A stretch of DNA of 64,000 nt from Burkholderiales bacterium (GCA_905339295.1 CAJPFI010000028.1:1-64000), one strand, 5' to 3'; counted from the first letter of the stretch, positions 17,359-26,004 are shown. The notes: a model not told the origin generated them from the letters alone. Numbers and translations: made by a program.

Positions 17359-18483
17359 TCACTTGAGCTGGTCCTTGAGGAGCGCCAGGATGCGGTCGCT
17401 CGCGGCGGTCTTGTCGGGCGCGCCCTTCGGATCCTGCACCGTCACGAGGCTGCGCGGGGCCGACTCGACGACGGCGATCCGGTACTGCTCGGGCTTCTCG
17501 CCCTCGTCCTTGCGCCAGAACATGAGCCGCGCGAGCCAGCCCTGGTCCTTCCTGCCGATCTCCGCGTCGGGATCGGCGTAGCGGACGTAGTAGACGCCGC
17601 CCGACCGGTCGCGGTCGACCACGGTGAAGCCGCTGCGATCGAGCGCGAGGCCGACGCGGCGCCACGCGCGGTCGAACGTCTCGTCGACGACCAGCCGCGG
17701 CACGCCGTCGTTGCCGCGCTCGACGCGCGCGCGTTCCGGCTGCGCCGCCGCCTGCGCGACCGCGGCGACGGCCTGCGGTTCGGCCGTGCCGAAGCGCACC
17801 ATCAGGCGCGTCAGCATCTCGGCCTCGAGGTCCGGATTGGGCGGCATCAGCGCCCACGCGAACGCGGCCGGCGACGAGTTGTCGATCTTGGCGGTCGGGA
17901 CCTGCTCCATGCCGCGGTGCGAGACGAAGATCTCGACGGTGCCGGGTTCCGTGCCGCGCTCGATGCGCGAACGGAACTTGTCGCGCTTGTACGTCGTGTA
18001 GAAGATGTCGGCGAACTGGCCGATCGCGCGGCGCAGCGCGTCGGCGGGGATCTCGGCGCGGTTCTCGGCCCAGTCGGTCTCCATCACGCCGAGCGCGGGC
18101 TGCTCGACCGCCAGCACGAAGCCGGTTTCGTTCCAGAACTGGCGCGTGAGGTTCCACGCCTGCTCCGGTGTGGACTTCACGACCAGCCAGCGCTCGTTGC
18201 CGGCGCGCGCGACGCGTGCGTCGGGCACCGTGGCGAGGATCTCGGACTTGCGTGCGGCTCCGCCCGCCTGCTGGGCGGCGAGCCCGCTGGCTGTGGACAC
18301 CGAATAGCGGTCGTCGTAGCGCGGCGTCGTGAGGTCCGGCGGCAGCTCGAGCGTCGGCGCGTTCGACGTGGACTTGTAGTCGATGCGCTTGGTGAGCTGC
18401 AAGGACTCGCAGCCGGACAGCGCGAGGGTGGCCGCGAGGATCGCGATCGTCGCGCGGCGGAAGGTCGGGGCGGGTGCGGTCAT
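17359..18483 (-). CDS. bamC: Outer membrane protein assembly factor BamC (NlpB) lipoprotein
   Basis: Part of the BAM complex that inserts beta-barrel proteins into the outer membrane. The 374-aa precursor has a lipoprotein signal with lipobox LSGC (Cys25). The BamC unstructured N-terminal lasso follows (about 30-60, containing PPDLTTP, a strongly conserved BamC motif). Two helix-grip domains cover about 95-200 and 260-374. It lies 22 nt downstream of dapA, the same order as in E. coli (dapA-bamC), where the gene was called dapX. Confidence 0.94.
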   Translation of the reverse strand: MTAPAPTFRRATIAILAATLALSGCESLQLTKRIDYKSTSNAPTLELPPDLTTPRYDDRYSVSTASGLAAQQAGGAARKSEILATVPDARVARAGNERWLVVKSTPEQAWNLTRQFWNETGFVLAVEQPALGVMETDWAENRAEIPADALRRAIGQFADIFYTTYKRDKFRSRIERGTEPGTVEIFVSHRGMEQVPTAKIDNSSPAAFAWALMPPNPDLEAEMLTRLMVRFGTAEPQAVAAVAQAAAQPERARVERGNDGVPRLVVDETFDRAWRRVGLALDRSGFTVVDRDRSGGVYYVRYADPDAEIGRKDQGWLARLMFWRKDEGEKPEQYRIAVVESAPRSLVTVQDPKGAPDKTAASDRILALLKDQLK

Positions 18484-18505
18484 GCGTGGTTGTTCCAGGC
18501 GAGTC

Positions 18506-19393
18506 CTAGAGGCAGCCCGCTTCGTGCAACGCCGCGCGGACCGGCTCGTGGCAATGGGCGGAGAGCGGCACCAGCGGCAGCCGCAGTTCGTTCGCGATCT
18601 TCCCCATCTCGGCGAGCGCCCACTTGGCCGGAGCCGGGTTCGCCTCGATGAACAGCCGGCGGTGGAGCGGAAGCAGGCGGTCGTTGATCGCGCGCGCGGC
18701 GGCGAAGTCTCCGGCGAGCGCGGCCTTGCACATCTGCGCCATCGGCGCGGGCGCGACGTTCGCGGTGACCGAGATCACGCCGTGGCCGCCCATGAAGATG
18801 AGCGGCAGCGCGGTAATGTCCTCGCCGCTGTAGACGGCGAAGTCGTGCTTGCCCGCGGCGCGCAGGCCCTTGATCAGCTCGCTGCCGCGGCCGAGGTCGG
18901 CGGTCGCGTCCTTGATGCCGACGATGCCGGGCACCTGCGCCAGGCGCAGCGTCGTCTCGGTCGCGAGGTCGGCGACCGTGCGGCCGGGCACGTTGTAGAG
19001 GACGATCGGCAGCTCGACCGCCTCGGCGATCGTTCGGAAGTGCCGGTAGAGGCCTTCCTGTGTCGGCTTGTTGTAGTACGGGACGACCGACAGCCCGCTG
19101 TCGGCGCCGACCTTCCTCGCGTACTCGGTGAGCTCGATCGCCTCCGCCGTCGCGTTCGCGCCGACCCCCGCCATCACGTGGACGCGCCGGCGCACGTGCT
19201 CGACGACGGTCTTGATCAGCAGGCAGTGCTCGTCGACGTCGACGGTCGGCGACTCGCCGGTCGTGCCGACGACGACGATCCCCGAGGTGCCGCTCGCGAT
19301 GTGCCAGTCGACCAGGCGGGTCAGCGCGTCGAGGTCGAGCGCGCCGCCCGCCTTCATCGGCGTGACGATCGCGACAAGGCTTCCGGTCAGCAT
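18506..19393 (-). CDS. dapA: 4-hydroxy-tetrahydrodipicolinate synthase
   Basis: Condenses pyruvate and aspartate semialdehyde, the first committed step of lysine and diaminopimelate synthesis. The 295-aa TIM barrel has the Schiff-base Lys161 (GIKDAT), Tyr133 (VLYNVPGRT), the GTTGE loop (43-47) and Tyr107, all at E. coli numbering. The ATG was fixed by homology ([13 protein letters not shown]); no strong ribosome site precedes it. It heads dapA-bamC-metallohydrolase-purC. Confidence 0.97.
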   Translation of the reverse strand: MLTGSLVAIVTPMKAGGALDLDALTRLVDWHIASGTSGIVVVGTTGESPTVDVDEHCLLIKTVVEHVRRRVHVMAGVGANATAEAIELTEYARKVGADSGLSVVPYYNKPTQEGLYRHFRTIAEAVELPIVLYNVPGRTVADLATETTLRLAQVPGIVGIKDATADLGRGSELIKGLRAAGKHDFAVYSGEDITALPLIFMGGHGVISVTANVAPAPMAQMCKAALAGDFAAARAINDRLLPLHRRLFIEANPAPAKWALAEMGKIANELRLPLVPLSAHCHEPVRAALHEAGCL

Positions 19394-19469
19394 GGGGTCG
19401 AGTGGGGTCAAACAGGCGATTCTACCCGATTCGACCCTTCCCGGCCGCGGCGGTTCAGCGCGCGCGCCC

Positions 19470-20018
19470 TCACGGAAGCGGCCACGGCCCGCGTCGTCGA
19501 GACCCGACCGCCGCGAGGCGCTGGACGACGGCCCTGCCGCCGTCGCGCTCGACCAGGCCTTCCTCGAACGCGACGACGGCGAGCCGGCCGCGCACGCGCT
19601 CGAGCAACTCGCCGGTCGCGAGCAGGAAATCGGGATTCGACGGACGACCGAAGGCCTCGTTGCCGGCGGCGAACGTCTCGTAGAGCAGGACGCCGTCGTC
19701 CGCGAGCGCGTCAAGCATCGCATCGAACGAGGGCCGGTGCAGGTAGTTCGTCACGACGATCGCGTCGAAACGCTCGCCCGCGAGCGGCCAGGCGCCTCCC
19801 TCGAGATCGACGACGCGCGTGCGGATGCCGGGAACGCCGGCGATCGTGCCGAGCGCCTCGGCGTCGCGGTCCACCGCGAGCACGTCGTGGCCCTGCTCGG
19901 CAAGGTAGCGTGCATGGCGGCCGCGGCCCGAGGCAAGGTCGAGCACGCGCGCGCGTTCGCGGAACAGCGCCACGTGGCGCCGCACCCATGGCGAGGGATC
20001 GGGAGAGTCGTGCGGCAT
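19470..20018 (-). CDS. Class I SAM-dependent methyltransferase
   Basis: A 182-aa soluble methyltransferase. Motif I is [16 protein letters not shown], followed by the acidic residue of motif II (LAVDRD) and motif [15 protein letters not shown]. It resembles the compact TehB/YodH-like group. It lies 35 nt downstream of the HxlR-type regulator on the same strand and is likely co-transcribed. The substrate is unknown; a detoxification role is only a guess from the family. Confidence 0.85.
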   Translation of the reverse strand: MPHDSPDPSPWVRRHVALFRERARVLDLASGRGRHARYLAEQGHDVLAVDRDAEALGTIAGVPGIRTRVVDLEGGAWPLAGERFDAIVVTNYLHRPSFDAMLDALADDGVLLYETFAAGNEAFGRPSNPDFLLATGELLERVRGRLAVVAFEEGLVERDGGRAVVQRLAAVGSRRRGPWPLP

Positions 20019-20053
20019 CGGGAACCGTCCGGCGATCGACCGTCGCGCGGTCC

Positions 20054-20392
20054 TCAATCGCCGCGACGCGTCGTCGCGCCACACGGTTCGCGCGCCGCGA
20101 TCCCGTCGAGCTCGCGCGCGAAGCGGCCGCCGGACGGGGTCAGCGTGTCCTCGACCCGCGGCGGGGCTTCGGGATACGCGATCCTTTCGAGGATGCCGAC
20201 ACGCGCGAGCCTGCGCACCCGCCCGTTCAGGACCTCGGTCGGCAACCCCGCGAGGCTCGCCTCGAGCGTGCCGGGCCGATGCACGCCATGGCGCACGCGG
20301 TCGGGCACCGCGCGCGACCCCTTGCACCCGACGATTTCCTCGACCATGCGCGCAGCCGCGGGGGGCTCGCGCGGGAATGTCTTCGTCCGCAT
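20054..20392 (-). CDS. HxlR-like winged-helix transcriptional regulator
   Basis: 112 aa. The second half fits the HxlR/MarR-type winged helix: LEASLAGLPTEVLNGRVRRL (recognition region), then GILERIAYPEAPPRVEDTLTPSG (wing, with the diagnostic PPRVEY-like PPRVED). The N-terminal third is less typical and lacks the usual Cys. Two ATGs are possible; the inner one is chosen because GGCGAGG precedes it, and the outer one would add 25 residues. It is divergent from the cytochrome P460 gene and is a candidate regulator of it. Confidence 0.68.
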   Translation of the reverse strand: MRTKTFPREPPAAARMVEEIVGCKGSRAVPDRVRHGVHRPGTLEASLAGLPTEVLNGRVRRLARVGILERIAYPEAPPRVEDTLTPSGGRFARELDGIAAREPCGATTRRGD

Positions 20393-20527
20393 CCTCGCCA
20401 AGATGAACCGCCTGGTACGTACCTGACCGTCGGGGTCCCGCTCGTTGCGGTCGCGCGATCGACGCACGATGCGCTTGCGTCCGCCCGCCGCCGTCGCGGC
20501 GGGCGCCGTTCGATTCTACCGGAGACA

Positions 20528-21022
20528 CGACGCGCGCATCCGGCCCGCCGCACGGCTCGCCCGGCTCCTGCCGCGCTCGTTCTCCTGCCGGCGCTCGCCG
20601 CCGATTCGCCGCCGGGGCCCCAGCCGACGGGTTACCGGTCGCGGACGCATGTGAAGCCGATGCAGATCCTTCCCGGCCACCCGCCGTTCGACGCGTTCGG
20701 CCGCATCCGCCATTTCCGTGCGGATGCGAACGCGATGCAGGGCGGCCGCCGCGGGCGCTTTCCCGACGGCGCGGTCATCGTGTTCGACCTCCTCGACGCG
20801 AGGGGCGCCGGCGCCGCGGTGACCGACAGCGCGCGCAAGGTCGTCGGCGTCATGCAAAGGGACGCGAAGCGGTACGCGGCGACCGGCGGATGGGGCTTCG
20901 AGGGCTTCAAGGGCGATTCACGCACCGAGCGCGCGGTCGGCGCCGACGCGGCGGGCGCGTGCTTCGCATGCCACGCGCCGCAACGCGATCGCGACTACGT
21001 GTTCAGCGCCTGGAAGGACTGA
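20528..21022 (+). CDS. Cytochrome P460-family heme protein, 5' end unresolved
   Basis: The body is clear: HVKPMQILPGHPPFDAFG, FPDGAVIVFDLLDA, RYAATGGWGFEGFKGD and a c-type heme site CFACH near the C-terminus, as in periplasmic cytochrome P460 family proteins (hydroxylamine or NO chemistry in characterised members). A hydrophobic signal-like stretch APAALVLLPALAA lies in frame before the mature part. However, no ATG, GTG or TTG exists in this frame between about 20430 and 20650; the first are inside the conserved domain. A GGAG at 20521 suggests the original start region. A frameshift, a lost start codon or a sequence error is likely. The start given is only the edge of the signal-like region. 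Confidence 0.6.
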   Translation, partial: RRAHPARRTARPAPAALVLLPALAADSPPGPQPTGYRSRTHVKPMQILPGHPPFDAFGRIRHFRADANAMQGGRRGRFPDGAVIVFDLLDARGAGAAVTDSARKVVGVMQRDAKRYAATGGWGFEGFKGDSRTERAVGADAAGACFACHAPQRDRDYVFSAWKD

Positions 21023-21989
21023 CCGGAGCGCGCGCCTTCGGTCCGGCCGACACGACGCCGAGCTGCGCGCGCATCTCGGCGGACTCCTCCTCGAGCCAGC
21101 GCACGAACGCGGCGACGTCCTCACGCGTCGCCGCGTGCGGCGCGGTGATCGCGGCGTAGCCTCGCTCCGAATCGTAGCGCTTCGGGAACGGCGCGACGAG
21201 CCTGCCCTCGCGCAGCAGCTCGCCGATCAGCGGCAATCGCCCGAGCGCGACGCCCTGTCCGCCGACGGCAGCCTGGACGACCTGGTCGTAGAGCGTGAAG
21301 CGCAGCGACCCGGCGCCCTTCAGTCCGGGGGCGCCGTTCGCCGCGAGCCACGCGGGCCAGTTGAGCCATGGCACGCGGCCCTCGGGATCGTCGAGGTGCA
21401 GCAGCACGTGCTTCGCGAGGTCGGCCGGGCGCTTGAGCGGCGTGCGCGGGTCGCGCGCGACAGCGGGACTCACGACCGGGAGCATGCGCTCGCCGAACAG
21501 CGCGAGCGCTGTGGGCGGCAGCTTCGTGTCCTGCCCGACGTAGCGGATGGCGACGTCGACCTCGCCGCGCGAAAGGTCGACGGTGCGGTCGTCCGCGGAG
21601 AGGTACACCTCGAGGTCCGGATGCCGCGCGCGAAAGCGCGACAACCGCGGCACGAGCCACAGCGACGCGAACGAGACGGTCGTCGTGACGGTGAGCCCGG
21701 GCGGGCGGCGCAAGCCGCCGATCGACTCGGCCGCGCGCGCGATCCCCTGCAGGAACGCGGTGACCTCGCGGTGGAACGACGCTCCTTCGACGGTGAGCTT
21801 GAGCGCGCGGTGCCGCCGCTCGAACAGTGCGACGCCGAGCGCGCCCTCGATCGCGGCGACCTGCCGCGACAGCGCGGACTGCGTGAGGTGCAGTTCCGCG
21901 GCCGCGCGCGTGAACGACAGCAGCCGCCCGGACGCCTCGAAGCCGCGCAGGAAGTCCAGAGACGGCAGGCGCCGCAACGTCTTATGCAT
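21003..21989 (-). CDS. LysR-family transcriptional regulator (GcvA-like)
   Basis: 328 aa with an N-terminal winged helix-turn-helix (about 8-67: LLSFTRAAAELHLTQSALSRQVAAIE) and a C-terminal periplasmic-binding-like effector domain. The wording RLPSLDFLRGFEASGRLLSF and the DPEGRVPWLNWPAWL segment place it near GcvA-type regulators of amino-acid genes. It is transcribed divergently from a DUF2917 gene, a frequent pairing, and may regulate it. The C-terminus overlaps the convergent P460 gene by 20 nt. Confidence 0.92.
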   Translation of the reverse strand: MHKTLRRLPSLDFLRGFEASGRLLSFTRAAAELHLTQSALSRQVAAIEGALGVALFERRHRALKLTVEGASFHREVTAFLQGIARAAESIGGLRRPPGLTVTTTVSFASLWLVPRLSRFRARHPDLEVYLSADDRTVDLSRGEVDVAIRYVGQDTKLPPTALALFGERMLPVVSPAVARDPRTPLKRPADLAKHVLLHLDDPEGRVPWLNWPAWLAANGAPGLKGAGSLRFTLYDQVVQAAVGGQGVALGRLPLIGELLREGRLVAPFPKRYDSERGYAAITAPHAATREDVAAFVRWLEEESAEMRAQLGVVSAGPKARAPVSPSRR

Positions 21990-22011
21990 GATCCCTACGC
22001 ATGCGATCCAT

Positions 22012-22129
22012 GCCGAATCATCGTTTGAACCCCGGCGGCCCGGTCGTTAGATTGCGTCCCATGTCATGGCGAATCGTCGCCCCCGCCGGCCGGATCCCCC
22101 GGCCGTCCCGCGACTCTAGCCATGATTCG
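22012..22129. repeat. Separated inverted pair CCGAATCAT / ATGATTCGG in the LysR-DUF2917 intergenic region
   Basis: CCGAATCAT at 22012-22020 and ATGATTCGG at 22121-22129 are exact reverse complements about 100 nt apart, one near each of the two divergent start codons. They could be paired operator half-sites for the LysR regulator. A 9-bp match could also be chance in so short a region. Confidence 0.35.
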
Positions 22130-22140
22130 GGAGAATGACA

Positions 22141-22482
22141 ATGGCACGCACACCGCCCCTCCGCCGCCTCGCGCACGGCGCCGTCCTGACGCTGGACGAC
22201 GCGCGCGGCGCGACCGTCCGGGTCCGGCAGGGCCAGCTGTGGGTCACGCAGTACGGCGACCCGGTCGACCACGTCCTCGAGGCGGGCGACGCCTGGGTTG
22301 TCGGCCGCGGCGGCCGCACCGTGGTCCAGGCGCAGCGCGACTCGCTCTTCGAACTCGCCCGCCCGGTCTCGCCGTTCGACCGCGCGTGGCGCGCCTTCGC
22401 GCGGATCGCGGACCCGCTCGGCGCCTGGCTGCGCCGCGCGACGCGCGCACGCCTCGGCCGGCGCTGGGCCCCCTACGTGTGA
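22141..22482 (+). CDS. DUF2917 domain protein
   Basis: A 113-aa small protein. The core VLTLDDARGATVRVRQGQLWVTQYGDPVDHVLEAGDAWVV is the cupin-like beta-rich domain named DUF2917, common in betaproteobacteria beside LysR regulators. The ATG was preferred over another ATG 6 nt upstream because GGGAG lies 7 nt before it. Function unknown. Divergent from the LysR gene. Confidence 0.8.
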   Translation: MARTPPLRRLAHGAVLTLDDARGATVRVRQGQLWVTQYGDPVDHVLEAGDAWVVGRGGRTVVQAQRDSLFELARPVSPFDRAWRAFARIADPLGAWLRRATRARLGRRWAPYV

Positions 22483-22564
22483 CGCGGACGCGATGATTCG
22501 ATTTGCGCCCGACCGTCACATCGGCGAAGGGCACGCCCTGGTCCGCTGGACAGGGGATCCCGCC

Positions 22565-22951
22565 ATGCCGCTCGCGGCGCGTGCGCGGCGCAGGCCGGCG
22601 CCTGCCAGCCAGCCGCTCCGCATCGTCGACGAAGCGCACGCGGCGCCCGTCGCCTCGGGCGTGCCAGCCGCCGATCGCTTCCAGCGCGTTCGGGAGCTCG
22701 ATCCCGGCGCGACGGTCGTCGGCCCGCGCTCTCCGAACCTCGCGCGCGACCGTCATGCGCGCTTTGCGCAGATCGAGGTTCTGCGGTCGGTCAGCCGCAG
22801 CGTGAAGGTCAGGCGCAAGGTCGCCGCCGACATCGCGGAGGACGTCGCACGCGTCGCCTGCACCGCACCTGACGACGCCATGGTCGTGTTCGTCGAGACG
22901 CCATGGGAGAACCGGGCGCCTGCGGGCAGGCGGCTCCTGCGCGCCTCCTGA
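22565..22951 (+). CDS. Tautomerase-family protein (4-OT superfamily)
   Basis: 128 aa. The start MPL would expose Pro1, the catalytic base of this superfamily, after Met removal; an AGGGGAT ribosome site lies about 7 nt upstream. The match to the longer tautomerases is best in VPAADRFQRV...DPGA, RSVSRSVKVRRKVAADIAEDVA and PDDAMVVFVETPWEN (family pattern peDvmvvlvEn..eNW). The usual C-terminal WSFG is replaced by RAPAG, so activity could be reduced. Longer in-frame starts exist upstream but lose the Pro1 logic. Substrate unknown. Confidence 0.65.
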   Translation: MPLAARARRRPAPASQPLRIVDEAHAAPVASGVPAADRFQRVRELDPGATVVGPRSPNLARDRHARFAQIEVLRSVSRSVKVRRKVAADIAEDVARVACTAPDDAMVVFVETPWENRAPAGRRLLRAS

Positions 22952-23024
22952 CGGCGATCGGGCTACGGAGTATCTTTGCAGGCCCGCGGCGCTCCGACGC
23001 CGCAACTTCACGAGGAGGCGACGC

Positions 23025-23975
23025 ATGTCGCAGAAGAAGATCCTCGCGGTCCTGGGCGCGACCGGCGCCCAGGGCGGCGGACTGGTACGCGCGATCCTGG
23101 CGGACCCGCAGGGCGGTTTCGCGGCGCGCGCGATCACGCGCAACCCGGACTCGCCGCAGGCGCGCGAGCTGGCGAAGCTCGGCGCCGAGGTGGTCGCCGG
23201 CGACGTGGACGACGAGAAGAGCCTCGAGCGCGCGTTCGCGGGCGCGCACGGCGTCTACGCGGTCACGTTCTACTGGGCGCACTTCCAGCCGGAGCGCGAG
23301 CTCGACGAGGCGCGCAAGATCGCGGCGGCGGCGAAGGCGGCCGGCGTCCGCCACGTCGTGTGGTCGACGCTCGAGGACACGCGCCTGCGCGTGCCGCTCG
23401 CGGACGACCGGATGCCCACGCTGATGGGCAAGTACAAGGTTCCGCACTTCGACGCGAAGGGCGAGGCGAACCGGGCGTTCACCGAGGCGGGCGTGCCGAC
23501 GACATTCCTGCTGACGTCGTTCTACTGGGACAACCTGATCCACTTCGGCATGGGGCCGAAGGCGGGCGCCGACGGCGTGCTCGCATTCACGCTGCCGATG
23601 GGCAGCGCGAAGCTGCCGGGAATCGCGGCCGGGGACATCGGCGGCTGCGCATACGGCATCTTCAAGCGCGGCGGCGAATTCATCGGCAAGACCGTCGGCA
23701 TCGCCGGCGAGCACCTGTCCGGCGCGGAGATGGCGGCGGCGCTGTCGCGCGCGCTCGGCAGGCCTGTCAGGCACGACGACGTGTCGCCGGCGGCCTACCG
23801 GGACTTCGGGTTCCCGGGCGCGGACGACCTCGGCAACATGTTCCAGTACAAGCGCGACTTCGAGCGCGAGTTCCGCGCCGCGCGCGATCCCGCGTTCGCG
23901 CGCTCGCTCAACCCCGCGCTGCAGACCTTCGACGCGTGGCTGGCGGCGAACGCCGCCCGCATACCGCCCGCCTAG
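23025..23975 (+). CDS. NmrA/HSCARG-like NAD(P)-binding protein
   Basis: A 316-aa atypical short-chain dehydrogenase. The N-terminal Rossmann motif is VLGATGAQGGGLVRAIL (glycine-rich, GxxGxxG), followed by AITRNPDSP and GDVDDEKSLERAFAGAHGVY. The usual YxxxK catalytic pair is not obvious; NmrA/HSCARG proteins bind NAD(P) as redox sensors rather than act as classic reductases. A GGAGGCGACGC site precedes the ATG. It appears monocistronic. Confidence 0.9.
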   Translation: MSQKKILAVLGATGAQGGGLVRAILADPQGGFAARAITRNPDSPQARELAKLGAEVVAGDVDDEKSLERAFAGAHGVYAVTFYWAHFQPERELDEARKIAAAAKAAGVRHVVWSTLEDTRLRVPLADDRMPTLMGKYKVPHFDAKGEANRAFTEAGVPTTFLLTSFYWDNLIHFGMGPKAGADGVLAFTLPMGSAKLPGIAAGDIGGCAYGIFKRGGEFIGKTVGIAGEHLSGAEMAAALSRALGRPVRHDDVSPAAYRDFGFPGADDLGNMFQYKRDFEREFRAARDPAFARSLNPALQTFDAWLAANAARIPPA

Positions 23976-23996
23976 GTCTGCGATCGGGGACCGATC

Positions 23997-24224
23997 TCAC
24001 CACCCCGATCCGCGGTGCTCCAGCGCGAGTGCGCCGGCGGCGAGCCGGAGTTGCGGATCGACGCCGGGATGCGCCGCCAGCACGGTCAGGTGGTCGGCGA
24101 GCGCTCCGCGGGCGCGCGTGTCGGCTGCCGCGGCGAGGCGCGTGAACAAGTGGAACAGCGGCCCGACCAGCGTCTCCGGGTCGCGGCCCGCCGCGAGTGC
24201 GCGCAACGTGGCGAGCGAGTTCAC
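23997..24224 (-). CDS. Small hypothetical protein, second gene of the Fur-box pair
   Basis: A 75-aa helical, Ala/Leu-rich soluble protein (SLATLRALAAGRDPETLVG, LALEHRGSGW at the end), not recognised. The start is GTG overlapping the upstream gene's stop (GTGA), so it is translationally coupled to it. The overlap, absence of a better frame and common Fur box suggest a real gene. Function unknown; a link to iron limitation is inferred only from the upstream box. Confidence 0.6.
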   Translation of the reverse strand: MNSLATLRALAAGRDPETLVGPLFHLFTRLAAAADTRARGALADHLTVLAAHPGVDPQLRLAAGALALEHRGSGW

Positions 24225-24496
24225 TGCAGGACGCGCGTGTCGACGACGCCCACGCCGCGCTCGCAGCGTTCGATCGCCTGCGCCTGCAGGGCCAGCCAGC
24301 GCCCCGCCATGCGACGGCACACGGCGCGAAACTCGGCGGTCAGCGCCGCCGATCCCGACAGGCGCATCAGGTTGTCGGCGATGCGCCCGGCATGCGCGGG
24401 CGCCGGGTGCTGCGCGTAGCAGCTCATCAGCGACAGCGTCCCGGCGATGATCGCGTCGGGGCGCAGCGGGTCGGCGGCAGGGCGGGCGTCGGACAT
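24221..24496 (-). CDS. Small hypothetical protein behind a Fur box
   Basis: 91 aa, soluble, helical (AIIAGTLSLMSCYAQHP, HAGRIADNLMRLSG, EFRAVCRRMAGRWLALQ). Three Cys residues are present (CYAQ, VCRR, ERCE) without a recognisable metal motif. I do not recognise the family. A good match to the Fur operator ends 31 nt upstream of its ATG. It is coupled to the next small gene by a 4-nt overlap. Confidence 0.65.
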   Translation of the reverse strand: MSDARPAADPLRPDAIIAGTLSLMSCYAQHPAPAHAGRIADNLMRLSGSAALTAEFRAVCRRMAGRWLALQAQAIERCERGVGVVDTRVLQ

Positions 24497-24527
24497 GGCG
24501 GGCTCTCGGAGAGGCGGGACGCGTCAA

Positions 24528-24546
24528 TAGTAATGATTCGCATTTG
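24528..24546 (-). promoter_or_regulatory. Fur box
   Basis: Read on the minus strand the site is CAAATGCGAATCATTACTA. It matches 13 of 19 positions of the Fur consensus, including the uninterrupted core AATCATTA. It stands out as an AT-rich island in GC-rich DNA, 31 nt before the first small gene. It also lies about 145 nt upstream of the divergent ligase gene. Fe-Fur binding would repress the small-gene pair in iron-replete cells. Confidence 0.7.
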
Positions 24547-24690
24547 CGTGTCAAGCCGCCCGCACCGGCCGCGTCATCGACCTGCCCCGCCGCCGCGCAC
24601 GGCGCCCCCGGCCCGTGGGAAGATCGCCGCGGCGAGCGATCCGCCGGCGGCCGACGCCACGCCATCCTTCGCCCCTTCGACGGCTTCCCG

Positions 24691-26004
24691 ATGTCGTTCG
24701 CCGAGCACGCGAATACGCTGTTCCGGCACTGGCGCCCGCCCCGCGGCGGCCGCGAGGCGATGCGCCGCTTCCAGGCACGCAAGCTGCGGTCGATCGTCGC
24801 GCACTGCCGCGAGCACGTCGCCGTGTACCGCGACCACTGGCGCGGCGCCGCGATCGCGCCGTCGTCGATCGGGGTGCCGGAGGCGATCCGCTCGCTCCCC
24901 CCGATCGCCAAGGACGATCTGCGGGCAAGACCGTTGCGCGACACGCTCGCCGACGGCGTCGATCCCGCCACGCTGGTCCGCCACGACACCAGCGGCTCGT
25001 CCGGCCAACCGTTCGCGATCCACCGGTCGCTTCTCGAGGAGCACGTCCTCCAGCTCTTCCGGCTGCGCGCGCTGGCCGACGCCGGGATGCGTTGGACCGA
25101 CCGCGTCGTGCGCTTCAGGCAGCTGCCGGCCGGCGGCGCCCGTGCGACGTGGCCGGGCCGGCTGCGCCGTGCGCTCGGCATCCACCCGGATGCGGACGTC
25201 GACGGCCTCGCCGGGGCGTCGGAGATGCTCGACGCCCTCGCGCGCCAGCGTCCGGGCGTCGTCGCCGCCTATCCCTCGACGCTTCGATACGTCGCCGAGC
25301 GCGCGCTGCGCGACCACGTGTCGATGCCGCGCCCGAGGTTCGTCATGAGCGGAGGCGAGGTGCTGGACGCGTCCGCGCGCCGAACGATCTCGGATGCGTT
25401 CGGCGCACCGATCGTCGATGTCTACGGCGCGCACGAGTTCAACCTGATCGCATGGGAATGCCCGAACGGGCACGGCTACCACGTCTGCGACGACAACGTG
25501 CTCGTGGAGGTCCTCGACGACGACGACCGCCCCGTCGAGGTCGGAGGGGCCGGCCACGTCGTCGCCACCGCGTTGCATTCGTACACGATGCCCTTCGTCC
25601 GCTACCGGACGGGAGACCGCGCGGTGCGCGGCCCGGACGCCTGCCCCTGCGGGCAGCCGTATTCGACGTTGCTCGCCATCGAGGGCCGTGCCACCGACGT
25701 GCTGCGCCTCCCCGGCGGACGCTTCGTCCATCCGTACCGGATCACCGGCGCGCTCGCGGACCACGACGCCGACTGGATCGGCCAACACCGGCTCGTGCAG
25801 GTCGCGACGGACCACGTTGTCCTGGAGATCGCGGCGCGGCGCACCCCCGGCCCCGGCGATCTCGAGCGGCTCCGCGCCGAAGGAGCGCAGGCGCTCGGCG
25901 CGGGGGTGCGGTTCGACCTGGCGCTCGTCGACGGCTTTGCGCGCGGTCCCGGGCGCAAGTTCCGTCCGTACGTGGGGATGGGCGAGCGCGCCGCCGCGGA
26001 GTGA
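24691..26004 (+). CDS. AMP-forming ligase of the CapK/PaaK family
   Basis: A 437-aa adenylate-forming enzyme. The ATP loop is HDTSGSSGQPF (98-108). MSGGEVLDASARRTISDAFG, VDVYGAHEFNLIAWEC and YRTGDRA follow in family order, with a C-terminal VHPYRITG block. It is nearer to CapK/F390-synthetase-like proteins than to true phenylacetate-CoA ligase. CapK members act in capsule or surface polysaccharide modification; the true substrate here is unknown. The first ATG consistent with homology (MSFAEHANTLFRHW) was used. It stands alone, convergent with clpB. Confidence 0.85.
   Translation: MSFAEHANTLFRHWRPPRGGREAMRRFQARKLRSIVAHCREHVAVYRDHWRGAAIAPSSIGVPEAIRSLPPIAKDDLRARPLRDTLADGVDPATLVRHDTSGSSGQPFAIHRSLLEEHVLQLFRLRALADAGMRWTDRVVRFRQLPAGGARATWPGRLRRALGIHPDADVDGLAGASEMLDALARQRPGVVAAYPSTLRYVAERALRDHVSMPRPRFVMSGGEVLDASARRTISDAFGAPIVDVYGAHEFNLIAWECPNGHGYHVCDDNVLVEVLDDDDRPVEVGGAGHVVATALHSYTMPFVRYRTGDRAVRGPDACPCGQPYSTLLAIEGRATDVLRLPGGRFVHPYRITGALADHDADWIGQHRLVQVATDHVVLEIAARRTPGPGDLERLRAEGAQALGAGVRFDLALVDGFARGPGRKFRPYVGMGERAAAE

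Noticed and set aside
18383-21022. An 879-codon plus-strand frame ending in the P460 domain
   Set aside because: Everything before about 20528 is antisense to dapA, the methyltransferase and the HxlR gene. Only the end is protein-like.
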